From: JBFLYC01 sp040756735
Lineage (GTDB): Bacteria; Bacillota; DSM-16504; Desulfitibacterales; Desulfitibacteraceae
Assembly: GCA_040756735.1 (NCBI GenBank)
Contig: JBFLYC010000001.1
Coordinates: forward strand, 174,553 to 238,552
Length of the DNA: 64,000 nt
Reading direction: 5' to 3'
The notes beneath the pieces are model-generated. The model did no database searches, had not been told where the DNA came from, and saw only the letters and a list, made by a program, of their open reading frames with translations. Position numbers and translations under genes: made by a program. Positions 16,174 to 25,989 of this stretch are shown here, one piece after another (position 1 is the first letter of the stretch; each line of letters begins with the position of its first letter).

Positions 16174-18825
16174 TTAACTTTTTCGCACCTGTTTTTCTAC
16201 GGCTTTAACCGCTTCTTTAAGAGCTTCATTAAGTTTATTTGTATCCTTTCCACCTGCCTGGGCCATATCAGGTCTTCCTCCTCCGCCGCCACCAGCTACA
16301 GCAGCAATTTCCTTGACCAAATTACCAGCATGAATTCCCCTTTCAATGACATCAGGTGTTGCCATAACTAAAAAGTTAGCCTTTTCTTGAAATGCTCCTG
16401 CCAGAATCACTACTCCCGATTTGATCTTTGAGCGAAGCATATCACCCAGGTTTCGCATTGTTTCCATGTCTTTTGTTTCAACTGTTGCAGTTAAAACCTT
16501 AATACCATAAACGTCAGATACTTGCTCAAGAAAACTCTGCGATTGATAATTTGCTAATTTTGCTTTAAGTCTATCTATCTCTTTATTTTTATCCTTATTT
16601 TCAAGGATTAAACCATTTATCCTATCAGAAATATTTTCTGGCAAAGTTTTCAAGGCCCTTGCGACTTTCATTACCTGGTCTTCCATATTATTTAAGTAGC
16701 TTAGTACTTCAGGGCCGGTAATTGCTTCAATACGCCGCAATCCGGACCCAATGCCACCTTCAGAGACTATTTTAAATAAACCAATCTCGTTGGTTGATTC
16801 TACATGTGTACCCCCGCAAAGTTCTAAGCTATATTCACCAATTTGCACAACTCTAACTATTTCCCCATATTTTTCTCCAAAAAGTGCAGCGGCTCCTTGA
16901 GCTTTCGCTTTATCCAATGACGTTTCATAATGCTTCACTGTGGTTCCAAATAAAATGTGTTTGTTGACAATATTTTCTATCTCCCTTAGTTCTGTATCAT
17001 TTAATGAGTTGTAGTGGCTAAAGTCAAATCTTAGACGCATAGGCGTTACCAAGGAACCTGCTTGATTAACATGGTTGCCTAGCACATCACGTAATGCTTG
17101 ATGTAAAAGATGTGTGGCGGTATGGTTTCTAGCTGTATTTAGTCTGCGGCATTCATCTACGCGTATAGAGACTTTACTTCCAGTTTTTATTACTCCCTCA
17201 ACTACTTTTCCAATGTGAATGATTCTTTCATCGGGCAGTTTTTTAGTATCTAACACCTGAACTACCCCATCATGGGATGTTAATTCACCCTGGTCACCTA
17301 TCTGCCCTCCTCCTTCTGGGTAAAAAGTAGTATCTTTAAGTATGATAAATACTTCATCACCAATGGAAGCACATTGAACAGAATTATCATCGACCACAAT
17401 GGATAAAATCTTGGTTTCACAAACAGTTTGTTTATATCCTACAAATCTAGTTTTTCCTACTTCTCCAATGGCACCTATGAAAGCAGTAGAAAAATTCATC
17501 TCTTTTGAGGCATCCCTGGCAGCTCTTGCCCTGTTCCTTTGTTCTTCCATCTCCCTTTCAAAACCTGCTGTATCAATTTCTATCCTGTTCTCTTCAGCCA
17601 AGTCTTTTGTAAGATCTAGAGGAAATCCAAAGGTATCGTATAACATGAAGGCTTCTTTTCCAGTGATATAATTTCTGTTTTCCTTTCTAATTTCTCTCAA
17701 AATATTATTAGCCATTTTCATGCCTTCATTGATTGTTTCATGGAATCTTTTTTCTTCGATGTGAATAGTTTTAGCAATTTGATCTTGTTTTTCTAATATT
17801 TCAGGATAGGCATGGCCCATTAAATCACATACCTCTGAAACCATTTTAAATAAAAAAGCCTTATCTATCCCTAGTACCTTACCAAAACGAACTGCTCTCC
17901 TCAAAATGCGCCTTAAAACATAGCCTCTGCCTTCATTTCCAGGCATAACTCCATCTGCAATTAAAAAAGTGCATGAACGTGCATGATCTGCAATTACTCT
18001 GAAGGGAAATCCCTTCTCGCCTGGTGAATAATTTAAACCAGACTTTTTCTCGATCCATTTGATGAGAGGTTTTAACAAATCCGTATCATAATTACTGTCT
18101 ACTCTCTGAAGAAGTGAGGCCACTCTCTCAAGCCCCATACCAGTGTCAATGCTTGGTCTCGGTAAGGGTGTAAGATTTCCATTGTCATCACGCTCATATT
18201 GCATAAATACCAAATTCCAGATCTCTAACCATCTGTCACAATCACAAGCCCCAATTGCACATTTAGATTGATGGCATTTGTAGTCCATGCCCCTGTCAAA
18301 TACTATTTCACTACAGGGTCCACAGGGGCCAGTATCTCCCATAGCCCAAAAATTGTCTTTCTCACCTAACCTCACTATTCGCTCAGCAGGGATCTCTGTA
18401 TGTTCCAACCATAAGTCATAAGCTTCATCATCATCAAGATAGATTGTTGCCCATAGCGATTCTTTTGGCAGTTTTAGAACTTCAGTTAAAAACTCCCAGG
18501 CATATTGAATGGCTTCTTTCTTAAAATAATCACCAAAAGAAAAATTGCCCAACATTTCAAAGAAAGTATGATGTCGTGCAGTTCTACCTACTGTATCTAA
18601 GTCATTATGTTTTCCGCCTGCTCTAACGCATTTTTGAGCTGTTACGGCACGCAAATAATCCCTTCTTTCCATTCCAGTAAAAACATCTTTAAATTGTACC
18701 ATACCAGCATTGGTAAACAGCAAAGTCTGGTCATTATGTGGAACTAACGGTGAACTAGCAACAACTCGATGCCCATTTTTTTGGAAATAATTAAGGAATT
18801 CATCTCTAATTTGCTTTCCCTTCAT
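16174..18825 (-). CDS. alaS: alanyl-tRNA synthetase
   Basis: Charges tRNA-Ala. I chose the ATG at 18825 (883 residues; AGGGGTGATC upstream). N-terminal catalytic core with TNAGMVQFKDVF, ARHHTFFEMLGNFSFGDYF and DTGMGLERVAS; editing domain with zinc-binding NHTATHLLHQAL and LELCGGTHV; C-terminal coiled-coil and glycine-rich C-Ala domain (AAVAGGGGGGRPDMAQAGG). Four Cys/His positions typical of zinc binding are present. Expression is controlled by the T-box leader at 18862-19085. Confidence 0.97.
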   Translation of the reverse strand: MKGKQIRDEFLNYFQKNGHRVVASSPLVPHNDQTLLFTNAGMVQFKDVFTGMERRDYLRAVTAQKCVRAGGKHNDLDTVGRTARHHTFFEMLGNFSFGDYFKKEAIQYAWEFLTEVLKLPKESLWATIYLDDDEAYDLWLEHTEIPAERIVRLGEKDNFWAMGDTGPCGPCSEIVFDRGMDYKCHQSKCAIGACDCDRWLEIWNLVFMQYERDDNGNLTPLPRPSIDTGMGLERVASLLQRVDSNYDTDLLKPLIKWIEKKSGLNYSPGEKGFPFRVIADHARSCTFLIADGVMPGNEGRGYVLRRILRRAVRFGKVLGIDKAFLFKMVSEVCDLMGHAYPEILEKQDQIAKTIHIEEKRFHETINEGMKMANNILREIRKENRNYITGKEAFMLYDTFGFPLDLTKDLAEENRIEIDTAGFEREMEEQRNRARAARDASKEMNFSTAFIGAIGEVGKTRFVGYKQTVCETKILSIVVDDNSVQCASIGDEVFIILKDTTFYPEGGGQIGDQGELTSHDGVVQVLDTKKLPDERIIHIGKVVEGVIKTGSKVSIRVDECRRLNTARNHTATHLLHQALRDVLGNHVNQAGSLVTPMRLRFDFSHYNSLNDTELREIENIVNKHILFGTTVKHYETSLDKAKAQGAAALFGEKYGEIVRVVQIGEYSLELCGGTHVESTNEIGLFKIVSEGGIGSGLRRIEAITGPEVLSYLNNMEDQVMKVARALKTLPENISDRINGLILENKDKNKEIDRLKAKLANYQSQSFLEQVSDVYGIKVLTATVETKDMETMRNLGDMLRSKIKSGVVILAGAFQEKANFLVMATPDVIERGIHAGNLVKEIAAVAGGGGGGRPDMAQAGGKDTNKLNEALKEAVKAVEKQVRKS

Positions 18826-18861
18826 TAATAAGATCACCCCTATATTTATTAACATGAATTA

Positions 18862-19085
18862 TAAAAAACCTCGCCACTGACAAAAGTCAGGGACGAGGTT
18901 AGCTCGCGGTACCACCCTGTTTACCATAAAATGGTCACTCATTGTTCATAATGAACTAGTATTTAACGCATACTTACGTTAAAGTTCCAAGGCAGCTTCA
19001 GCATTTGGGCAACGTAAAAACCTCTCAGCACCCGGCTTTCTTTCTGTACGAACCCGCACAATGCTTACTTATCCTTTTCATAACT
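18862..19085 (-). promoter_or_regulatory. T-box riboswitch (alaS leader)
   Basis: On the - strand the conserved T-box AGGGTGGTACCGCGAGC lies at 18902-18918, followed by the terminator hairpin (arms AACCTCGTCCCTGAC / GTCAGTGGCGAGGTT and a T-run, 18862-18900). Upstream lies a stem I region to about 19085. A GCU triplet within GAAGCTGCC (about 18990-18998) is the likely Ala specifier codon. Uncharged tRNA-Ala would stabilise the antiterminator and allow alaS transcription. The specifier assignment is inference; the T-box itself is clear. Confidence 0.92.
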
Positions 19086-19113
19086 TTAATTAATATTTTT
19101 CTTTGATTTTTTT

Positions 19114-19143
19114 ATTATAACCAAATAAACTTATATCTGTCAA
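19114..19143 (-). promoter_or_regulatory. sigma-A promoter of alaS T-box transcript
   Basis: TTGACA (19138-19143), 18 nt spacer, TATAAT (19114-19119) on the - strand, about 30 nt before the start of the T-box stem I. Both hexamers match consensus exactly. Confidence 0.8.
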
Positions 19144-19206
19144 TGAAACCAGGTTTCCTGGGTTTGCTAAGAAAATTATGTATATCAAGTAATTAATTGC
19201 CATGTA

Positions 19207-19237
19207 AACAAAATACCCGGAAGCTAAGGCTCCCGGG
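19207..19237 (-). terminator. terminator of first BMP/ABC operon
   Basis: Arms CCCGGGAGC and GCTTCCGGG (9 bp with one G-U pair) around CTTA, then TATTTTGTTT. It lies 38 nt after the BMP lipoprotein stop and just upstream of the alaS promoter. Confidence 0.88.
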
Positions 19238-19274
19238 AAAATACTAGTGAACATTAAAAGATTATATTATTAAT

Positions 19275-20300
19275 CTAGTGCATTTCTAAGTTGGCCATTT
19301 TCCAAACATCTATTTTTCCATCAGCCATATCTTTGACTATTTCATCTATTTTTTGTTTGAATTCATCAGTTACTTTATCCTCCCAGCCCCTAAAAGGTGC
19401 CAGGGCTACAACTTCTTCTTTTACCCCAAAAGTATAAGACTTTGGTTCAAGTGTTCCTTCAGTCATCATTTTGGCAACAACTTCGAAGGTCAGTGGCATC
19501 AAGTTTAATGAACTGGTAACTACTGTACCTGGAGCAAGATTGTACTGGTCACCTATTGCACCGATTGCTATTATTCCATGCTGTTTAGCAGCATCTATTA
19601 CACCAAGGCCAGCTTGGTCAGCATCATGAGTAATAACATCAGCGCCCCTGTCGATCATCGCATCAGCCATTTCTCTTGCTTTAGCAGCATCCTCAAAGTT
19701 TCCTGTCATTGCAGTGATAGCCGTAACATCTGGATTCACATATTCAGCACCTAGCTTAAAACCAATATTATACTGCACAATAGGCGGAATTTCCATACCT
19801 CCTACTGAACCAACTACATTAGTCTCTGTTAAGAGACCAGCTACAATGCCTGCCAGAAAACCTTGCTGTAAACTATCATTCTTAACTGAACTTAAATTTG
19901 GTTCCTTATAGATTGTAGTACTTGTAACTACAAAGTTCACGTTAGGAAATTCTGCAGCAACCTTTTCAGCACCATCCCCAAATTCAAAGCCATGGCCAAA
20001 TATCAGGTTATAACCTTCCAATGCATATCCTCTGAAAACTTCTTCAATATCTGAAAGAGGTACACTCTCTGAAAAAGCTATTTTAGCTCCAAAATCTTTT
20101 TCAATTAATTTCAAACCTTCATATGCTGAAGCATTCCAACCCTGGTCACTAATAGGTCCAGGTAATAACAAAGCTACTTTTAATTGATCATCTTGTTTTG
20201 GGCCAGGAGCTTCATCGCTTTTTTTGCTTCCACAGCCTGATAATGTGAATAATCCTCCGACTAATAAGACTATCATAACAAGTACAAATATTCTTTTCAC
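19275..20300 (-). CDS. BMP-family lipoprotein, nucleoside-type ABC substrate binder (copy 1)
   Basis: 341 residues. A lipoprotein signal peptide ends in the lipobox LSGC (Cys ~23), followed by a Ser/Lys/Pro-rich linker. The PnrA/Med-like binding fold follows: LKVALLLPGPISDQGWN, GYALEGYNLIFGHGFEFGD, GSVGGMEIPPI, GADVITHDADQAG. Relatives bind purine nucleosides (TmpC/PnrA, NupN, BmpA). It is last in the operon GntR-permease-permease-ATPase-binder, 132 bp after the ATPase. About 25 kDa of the sequence is clearly similar in motif order to the copy at 60458-61474. Exact ligand unknown. Confidence 0.9.
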   Translation of the reverse strand: MKRIFVLVMIVLLVGGLFTLSGCGSKKSDEAPGPKQDDQLKVALLLPGPISDQGWNASAYEGLKLIEKDFGAKIAFSESVPLSDIEEVFRGYALEGYNLIFGHGFEFGDGAEKVAAEFPNVNFVVTSTTIYKEPNLSSVKNDSLQQGFLAGIVAGLLTETNVVGSVGGMEIPPIVQYNIGFKLGAEYVNPDVTAITAMTGNFEDAAKAREMADAMIDRGADVITHDADQAGLGVIDAAKQHGIIAIGAIGDQYNLAPGTVVTSSLNLMPLTFEVVAKMMTEGTLEPKSYTFGVKEEVVALAPFRGWEDKVTDEFKQKIDEIVKDMADGKIDVWKMANLEMH

Positions 20301-20432
20301 TTTAGTATTCCTCCTCTTAATATTTTTGTGCTAAAACTTCATGCTGGCTAGACATATCATCTTTATCTCCTTGAGACATCACTCCTTCCATATATTTACT
20401 ATATTTATATACCTACTATAAAAAGATAATCT

Positions 20433-21965
20433 CTATGATACTTGCTTTTTAATCTGATCTATGGGAGTGCCTGCCATCATCAAGCCTAAGTGTTCAATGT
20501 CTGCAAACTGACAATCAATAATACCCATTATTTGTCCTTCATAGATAACAGCAATTCTATCACTTAACGTTAAAATTTCATCCAATTCGGTGGATACCAA
20601 AAGAACGGCGCTTCCCTTATCCCTTTGTTCTGTAATTTTGTTATAAATATACTCAATAGCTCCCACATCTAAACCCCGGGTTGGATGCATGGCAATTAAT
20701 AAATCAGGATTCCTGTCGAGCTCTCTTGCAAGTATTAATTTTTGTTGGTTACCACCAGACAGGTTTTTAGCTAAAACATCTTCGCTTGGTGTACGCACAT
20801 CATATTCTTTAATTAATTTACAGGTATAATTAGTGATATATTTCCAGTTCAAAAATGCTCCACTACTAAAGGGAGGCTTATGATAATTTATTAAGATGGC
20901 GTTTTCTTTTAACGTACCGGTCATTACTAAACCCATTAAATGTCTATCTTCTGGTATATGTGAGACACTGCTGTCAAGAATAGTCCTAGGAGACATGTTG
21001 GTAACATCTTTACCATTAAGCAATACTTTCCCATGAGTGATTGTTCTTAATCCTGTAATAGCTTCAACCAATTCTGATTGCCCATTGCCATCGACGCCGG
21101 CAATTCCTAATATTTCTCCCTTTCTAACTTCCAAGGAAATCTTTTTGAGGGCTTTTAAGTGTTTATTGTTTTGGGCTTCTATTTCTTTAAGTTCTAAAAT
21201 TACATCTTTTTTAACACCTGTCCCTTTAGAAGAACATAGCTTTATTTCTCTGCCTACCATCATTTTAGCTAATTCTTCTTTAGTTATACTAGAATTTTGG
21301 ACAGTACCCACATTCTTACCTTGTCTCAAAACAGTGATTCTGTCACTAATTTCTTTTACTTCATTCAGTTTATGACTGATAAATACTACAGTATGACCTT
21401 TTTTTGTAAGAGATCGTATCATTTTAAACAATTCCTCAGTTTCTTGCGGTGTCAAAACGGCAGTTGGCTCATCAAGAATTAATAATTCAGCCCCTCTATA
21501 TAATGCCTTTATTATTTCAACCCTCTGCTGTTCACCAACGGAAATCTGCCACACTTTTGCAAAAGGATCTATTTTCATTCCATACTGCATAGCTAAATTC
21601 TGAATATCAGCTGCTAATTCTTTAAGGTCTAAAAAAGGTTCCCTTTTTTGCTTGATTCCTAAAACAATGTTTTCGACCACAGATAAAGCAGGTATTAACA
21701 TGAAGTGCTGGTGTACCATACCTATACCAAGTTCGATGGCAGTTTTAGGGGAATTAACATGCACTTCTTTTCCATTTAACCAAATTTCACCAGACGTAGG
21801 AGGATATAGTCCACTCAAAATATTCATCAAGGTACTTTTACCTGCACCATTTTCTCCTAAAAGAGCATGTACTTCACCTTTAAATAGTTCAAAATTTACA
21901 TGATCGTTTGCTAATACCCCTGGAAATTGTTTACATATATTAATCATTCTCAAATAAGCTGACAT
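20433..21965 (-). CDS. ABC transporter ATPase, tandem (nucleoside-type, copy 1)
   Basis: 510 residues with two ABC modules, the RbsA/NupO/YufO layout. Module 1: Walker A GENGAGKSTLMN, signature SVGEQQRVEI, Walker B LLILDEPTAVLTP. Module 2: degenerate Walker A GVDGNGQSELVEA (no Lys), signature LSGGNQQKLILA. Only the first site should hydrolyse ATP efficiently, as is usual for this subfamily. GAGGTG precedes the ATG. It lies 26 bp after the second permease; it energises the two permeases with the lipoprotein at 19275-20300. Confidence 0.93.
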   Translation of the reverse strand: MSAYLRMINICKQFPGVLANDHVNFELFKGEVHALLGENGAGKSTLMNILSGLYPPTSGEIWLNGKEVHVNSPKTAIELGIGMVHQHFMLIPALSVVENIVLGIKQKREPFLDLKELAADIQNLAMQYGMKIDPFAKVWQISVGEQQRVEIIKALYRGAELLILDEPTAVLTPQETEELFKMIRSLTKKGHTVVFISHKLNEVKEISDRITVLRQGKNVGTVQNSSITKEELAKMMVGREIKLCSSKGTGVKKDVILELKEIEAQNNKHLKALKKISLEVRKGEILGIAGVDGNGQSELVEAITGLRTITHGKVLLNGKDVTNMSPRTILDSSVSHIPEDRHLMGLVMTGTLKENAILINYHKPPFSSGAFLNWKYITNYTCKLIKEYDVRTPSEDVLAKNLSGGNQQKLILARELDRNPDLLIAMHPTRGLDVGAIEYIYNKITEQRDKGSAVLLVSTELDEILTLSDRIAVIYEGQIMGIIDCQFADIEHLGLMMAGTPIDQIKKQVS

Positions 21966-21991
21966 GGTAACACCTCACTCTATATTAGCCT

Positions 21992-22924
21992 TTATTCTTT
22001 AGTATAGGGTATTCCTGAAGCAGCTGGTGGCGTGGACTTTCCAACAAAACCAGCAAGGGCAACAACTGTTAAGATATATGGCAACATTAGCAGAAATTGA
22101 TAGGGAATAGAACTGCCCATTGCTTGCATCCGAATTTGCAATGCATCTCCTGCCCCAAATAACAGTGCAGCACCTAAAGCCCCAATTGGAGACCATTTAC
22201 CAAAAATTACTGCCGCTAAAGCTATAAAGCCCCTGCCTGCAACCATGCCCTCTGAAAAAAAGCTTAGTAACCCTAAAGAAAGATAAGCTCCGGCTACACC
22301 AGACAGCATAGCGCCTCCAACTATAGATGCATATCTAACTTTAAATACATTAATTCCAACTGTATCAGCAGCTTTAGGATGTTCGCCCACAGCACGAACT
22401 TTTAATCCTATGGTAGTCTTAAAAAGCAAATAATGAGTTATAGGCACCAGAAGCAAAGCAAGATATACTATTGCCATTTGATTAAATAGGGCCGGTCCTA
22501 AAACGGGGATTTTGCTCAATACTGGTATAGTGTACGCTTTGAAAGTGTCTATTTTAGGGGGAGCCATGTTAAGGCCAAATATAATTCTAGCTAAAGAGGT
22601 AGTTAAACCAATACCTAGAATATTTATAGCCATTCCTACCACCACTTGGTTAGCTCGAATTGTTACCACAAGGAAGGCAAACAATAAACCAATCAGACCT
22701 GTTGATAGCATCGCAACTAAAACACCCATCCATGCACTGCCCAAATATAATGAACCTATTACAGCTGACAAAGTTCCTATCAGCATCATACCCTCAACAC
22801 CAATGTTAATAACTCCGCTTCGTTCCATGAAAACTAATCCTATAGCTGCCAGCAGAATTGGAGTAGCACTTCTAATATCTGCTCTCAAAAAATTTGCAAC
22901 AATATCCACTATATTACTATCCAT
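21992..22924 (-). CDS. ABC permease, NupQ/YufQ type (copy 1)
   Basis: 310 residues, about eight to ten hydrophobic helices. Seen: LRADIRSATPILLAAIGL, GVINIGVEGMMLIGTL (the permease signature of the BMP-linked family), TIGLKVRAVGEHPKAAD, VAGRGFIALAAVIFGKW and the C-terminal KSTPPAASGIPY. Pairs with the larger permease, whose stop overlaps this start by one base. Part of the putative nucleoside importer. Confidence 0.92.
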   Translation of the reverse strand: MDSNIVDIVANFLRADIRSATPILLAAIGLVFMERSGVINIGVEGMMLIGTLSAVIGSLYLGSAWMGVLVAMLSTGLIGLLFAFLVVTIRANQVVVGMAINILGIGLTTSLARIIFGLNMAPPKIDTFKAYTIPVLSKIPVLGPALFNQMAIVYLALLLVPITHYLLFKTTIGLKVRAVGEHPKAADTVGINVFKVRYASIVGGAMLSGVAGAYLSLGLLSFFSEGMVAGRGFIALAAVIFGKWSPIGALGAALLFGAGDALQIRMQAMGSSIPYQFLLMLPYILTVVALAGFVGKSTPPAASGIPYTKE

Positions 22925-24036
22925 TAATTACTGCTACCCCCTTTTGATAATTTGATTTTGTTAGATATTTTGTTTAACCATACTTTTCTGTTCTCGGATT
23001 TTAGAATGTGCTCAGATACAACGAAAATAATTACCAAGGCTTGAATAACATATATAATGGCTACAGGAACCCCATTAAGCATTTGCATTAGATTTCCACC
23101 GCTACGTAATATTCCAAATAGTATCGCTGCAAATAATATACCAAGAGGACTATTTTTTCCTAGAAGTGCAACTGCTATTCCATCAAAACCATAACCAGGA
23201 GACAATCCCTGCATTAGTCTATGCTGCACTCCCAATAATTCACTAGCTCCAGCAAGCCCACCCATTCCACCAGCAAGAAACATTGCCAGAATAATATTTC
23301 TGGCAGGATTCATTCCCGCATATCTTGCAGCGTTAGGATTTAGCCCAACCATACGTATTTCATAACCCTTTTTTGTATACCATAAAAAAATGTAAAAGAA
23401 GATCAAGGCAAGTAAAGCAATTATAATACCCAAGTGTAGTCTGGTACCTGGCAAGATTCTAGTCAATTGAGCTGTTATTTCCACAGGTGAACTGTGTGGC
23501 ATTGAACCCGGCGGAGCTTTTAAGGGTCCAGTGACTAAGTAGGAAACCCAATGGATTGCAACATAATTAAACATAACCGTTGTAATGATCTCATTAGCTC
23601 CATACCTGACTTTCAACCAGCCAGCCAGCAATCCCCACAATCCTCCACCAATAAACCCTGCAAAAACTGCCAAAGGCAAATGAAAAATGATGGGTAATCC
23701 TTTCACATAAATGCCAACTGCCGCAGCGCAAAAAGCTCCCATGAATAACTGGCCTTCTGCACCTATATTAAATAATCCACACCTATATGCAAAGCCAAAG
23801 GCCAATCCTGTTAAGATTAATGGAGTTGCCTTTATGAATGTTTCTGCCACTGCACTTTTGCTGCCCAGCGAGCCTCTCAATAAGCTACGATAGGCATCGA
23901 AGGGACTTATTCCCATAAAGTAAATTATTATTGCTCCAACCAGCAATGCAAAAAAAATTGCTAAAAGAGGTGTTGAAGTATTTTTAAGCGCCTTAATTAC
24001 GAATCTTTTAAGATGTTCAGTATTTTGCTCTCTCAC
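22924..24036 (-). CDS. ABC permease, NupP/YufP type (copy 1)
   Basis: 370 residues. Polytopic, with APSFDAY-like GISPFDAYRSLLRGSLGS, CGLFNIGAEGQLFMGAF, AGWLKVRYGANEIITTVMFNYVA (as two adjoining segments), GYEIRMVGLNPNAARYAGM and GFDGIAVALLGKNSPLG. It is the larger of the two channel subunits. Start GTG with AAGGAGG 8 nt upstream, 20 bp after the GntR gene. Confidence 0.92.
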   Translation of the reverse strand: MREQNTEHLKRFVIKALKNTSTPLLAIFFALLVGAIIIYFMGISPFDAYRSLLRGSLGSKSAVAETFIKATPLILTGLAFGFAYRCGLFNIGAEGQLFMGAFCAAAVGIYVKGLPIIFHLPLAVFAGFIGGGLWGLLAGWLKVRYGANEIITTVMFNYVAIHWVSYLVTGPLKAPPGSMPHSSPVEITAQLTRILPGTRLHLGIIIALLALIFFYIFLWYTKKGYEIRMVGLNPNAARYAGMNPARNIILAMFLAGGMGGLAGASELLGVQHRLMQGLSPGYGFDGIAVALLGKNSPLGILFAAILFGILRSGGNLMQMLNGVPVAIIYVIQALVIIFVVSEHILKSENRKVWLNKISNKIKLSKGGSSN

Positions 24037-24056
24037 ACAAAGGCCTCCTTAATAAC

Positions 24057-24782
24057 CTACATTTTTACAAGAATAGCCATATCTATATATTGCGGATTGA
24101 AAAATATTTCATTAAAACAGATTTTTTCGTCGTATAGACCAAAATATACCTGTTCCCAAGCTAACATAGGTATATTTTTATTTAGTTTAAATAACTCAGC
24201 CACCTGCTCATTACATGCCCCTTTGAGCCAGTCAATACTATGTGCAACATCACGATGACAATAATTTAAGATAAAACTTTTTAAATTTTTTTCAATCACA
24301 GTTAAATCTGGTTCTATAATAAGATAACTTTTAGGTATTTGAACTTTAACTAAGATTGCAGGGTTGTAATTAGCATAGTATATTCTATTGAAAGATAGAA
24401 CTTCTTGCTGTGAACATAAGCCCATTCTTTTTTGAGCCAAATCATTGGCAACAGTATAAACAAAGGGAGTATGTTCTAGTTTAGCTTCATAACCACTGCT
24501 CTCTATTAAATCAAAGAAGTCGTTATAAATATCTATGCGCATTTTTGTATTTATTGCACTAGGATGGACAAAGTTTCCTTTTCCATGTCTCTTTGTTATC
24601 ACACCTTGGTTTTGAAGGTTAAATAGGGCTTCCCTTATTGTTGCTCTACTGACGCCAAGAGCTTCTGCCATTTCTTCTTCGGACCTTAACCTGTTATCAG
24701 GAAACTTTCCATTATTGATCATGTCAATAAGAATGTCTTTTACCTGCTTGTGAAGTGGGGAGTTTCTAATTACTATGGACAA
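24057..24782 (-). CDS. GntR-family transcriptional regulator (HutC/UTRA type)
   Basis: 241 residues. N-terminal winged helix (residues ~5-72: PLHKQVKDILIDMI, RSEEEMAEALGVSRATIREA, KRHGKGNFV) and a C-terminal UTRA-type ligand domain (ARD-like strands, YFGLYDEKICFNEIFFNP). It heads the nucleoside-type importer operon and most likely senses its substrate or a derivative. Start TTG with AAAGGTG. The tandem heptamer at 24850-24864 may be its operator. Family is sure; ligand and mode (repressor) are inference. Confidence 0.9.
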   Translation of the reverse strand: MSIVIRNSPLHKQVKDILIDMINNGKFPDNRLRSEEEMAEALGVSRATIREALFNLQNQGVITKRHGKGNFVHPSAINTKMRIDIYNDFFDLIESSGYEAKLEHTPFVYTVANDLAQKRMGLCSQQEVLSFNRIYYANYNPAILVKVQIPKSYLIIEPDLTVIEKNLKSFILNYCHRDVAHSIDWLKGACNEQVAELFKLNKNIPMLAWEQVYFGLYDEKICFNEIFFNPQYIDMAILVKM

Positions 24783-24849
24783 ATCGACACACCTTTCCCA
24801 GACATTTTATTCTTGGTAATCAACTAGAGATAAAATTTCCAAGTTGTAC

Positions 24850-24864
24850 TTACGTCTTACGTCT
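24850..24864 (-). promoter_or_regulatory. tandem heptamer, possible GntR operator
   Basis: TTACGTC TTACGTC on the + strand (AGACGTAAGACGTAA on the -), two abutting copies 70-80 nt before the GntR start. Regulators often autoregulate, but GntR sites are usually palindromes, so this is a weak candidate. Confidence 0.3.
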
Positions 24865-24904
24865 AATTAATATTCGACATTGTTTCAGTAATTTCCTTCT
24901 TGCA

Positions 24905-24933
24905 AATAAAAAAAGCCTTGTTTAAACAAGACT
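24905..24933 (-). terminator. terminator of AI-2E permease gene
   Basis: Arms AGTCTTG and CAAGGCT (one G-U) around TTTAAA, then TTTTTTTATTT, 15 nt after the stop at 24948. Confidence 0.87.
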
Positions 24934-24947
24934 TATACCAATAATAC

Positions 24948-25988
24948 TTAACCAGTAATCTTATCTACCCAATAATTAGTCACAATTCTTGCTATTGCAG
25001 TAATAGGTACTGCCAGTACTAAACCTAACAAACCAAACAAGTGGCCTCCAGCTAATACAACAAAAATAACCGTTAAAGGATGAAGTCCAACGCTCTCTCC
25101 AAGAATTTTAGGAGATATTAAATTTGATTCTAGCTGCTGAATTAACACCATTATTAAAATCACTTGAATTACTTTAACCTCTGTGTCAATAAATGCTACA
25201 ATTAGTGCCGGCAGCACTCCTATAATTGGACCGAAATAGGGAATCAAATCGAAAATACCTGCTATAATTCCCAGGATAATTGCAAATTTTAAACCTATGA
25301 GGGTTAATCCAATAGCTGTTAGAATTCCAACAATACATGCTACCAGGAGGTGACCTCTTACAAACTTCATCAAAATCCTATCAGTTTCTTTCCAGAGGTA
25401 CACTATCTCCTTTTGCCATGCACAAGGAAATATATTCATTATTCTTGAACAAATATTTTTATTATCCTTTAGCATATAGAACGCCAATATTGGAGTAATA
25501 AAAATAGTAATTAATCCGGAAAACCAGCCTAGCAATCTTTCTGCTATAGAATCCAGGTAAGCAATTAATCCCAACTCTATGGAATTTATAGTTTCATTTA
25601 TTACTTGCCGCAAGCTTTCAGGGATATAAACTCTCTCATATCTCTCATTAAATTGTTTTATTAGCCCCTGTACTTCCTGCGTATAATGTGGGATTGTTTC
25701 AATAAATAAATTTACCTCGCTGTAAATAACAGGAAAGGCATAGATTATCACTAATCCAAACAAAGTAAACATAGTAAGGTAAACTAACAATATAGAAATG
25801 CTTCTTGGTATTTCTTTTTTTTCCAGACTGCTTACAAAGGGATTCAGCAAATATGCTAACACTATTGCCAAGAAAAAGGGGGGTAGGATAATTTTTACTT
25901 GTAATAAAAAATACACTATTAAAAAAATAGTGGACAACAGAACTAATACCCGTAGTATTTTAGGGTTGAACCTGTATTTAATCTTCAT
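24948..25988 (-). CDS. AI-2E family transporter (YdbI/PerM-like)
   Basis: 346 residues with about eight membrane helices: two near the N-terminus, a long soluble segment (residues ~65-150), then IFITPILAFYMLKD, GILTAIGLTLIGLKFAIILGI, LIPYFGPIIGVLPALIVA, and VGLHPLTVIFVVLAGGHLFG. This is the AI-2E/PerM superfamily; substrates vary and the AI-2 role is not general. AGGAAAG precedes the ATG. It closes the group starting with the PRC-barrel gene. Confidence 0.9.
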   Translation of the reverse strand: MKIKYRFNPKILRVLVLLSTIFLIVYFLLQVKIILPPFFLAIVLAYLLNPFVSSLEKKEIPRSISILLVYLTMFTLFGLVIIYAFPVIYSEVNLFIETIPHYTQEVQGLIKQFNERYERVYIPESLRQVINETINSIELGLIAYLDSIAERLLGWFSGLITIFITPILAFYMLKDNKNICSRIMNIFPCAWQKEIVYLWKETDRILMKFVRGHLLVACIVGILTAIGLTLIGLKFAIILGIIAGIFDLIPYFGPIIGVLPALIVAFIDTEVKVIQVILIMVLIQQLESNLISPKILGESVGLHPLTVIFVVLAGGHLFGLLGLVLAVPITAIARIVTNYWVDKITG

Positions 25989-25989
25989 T

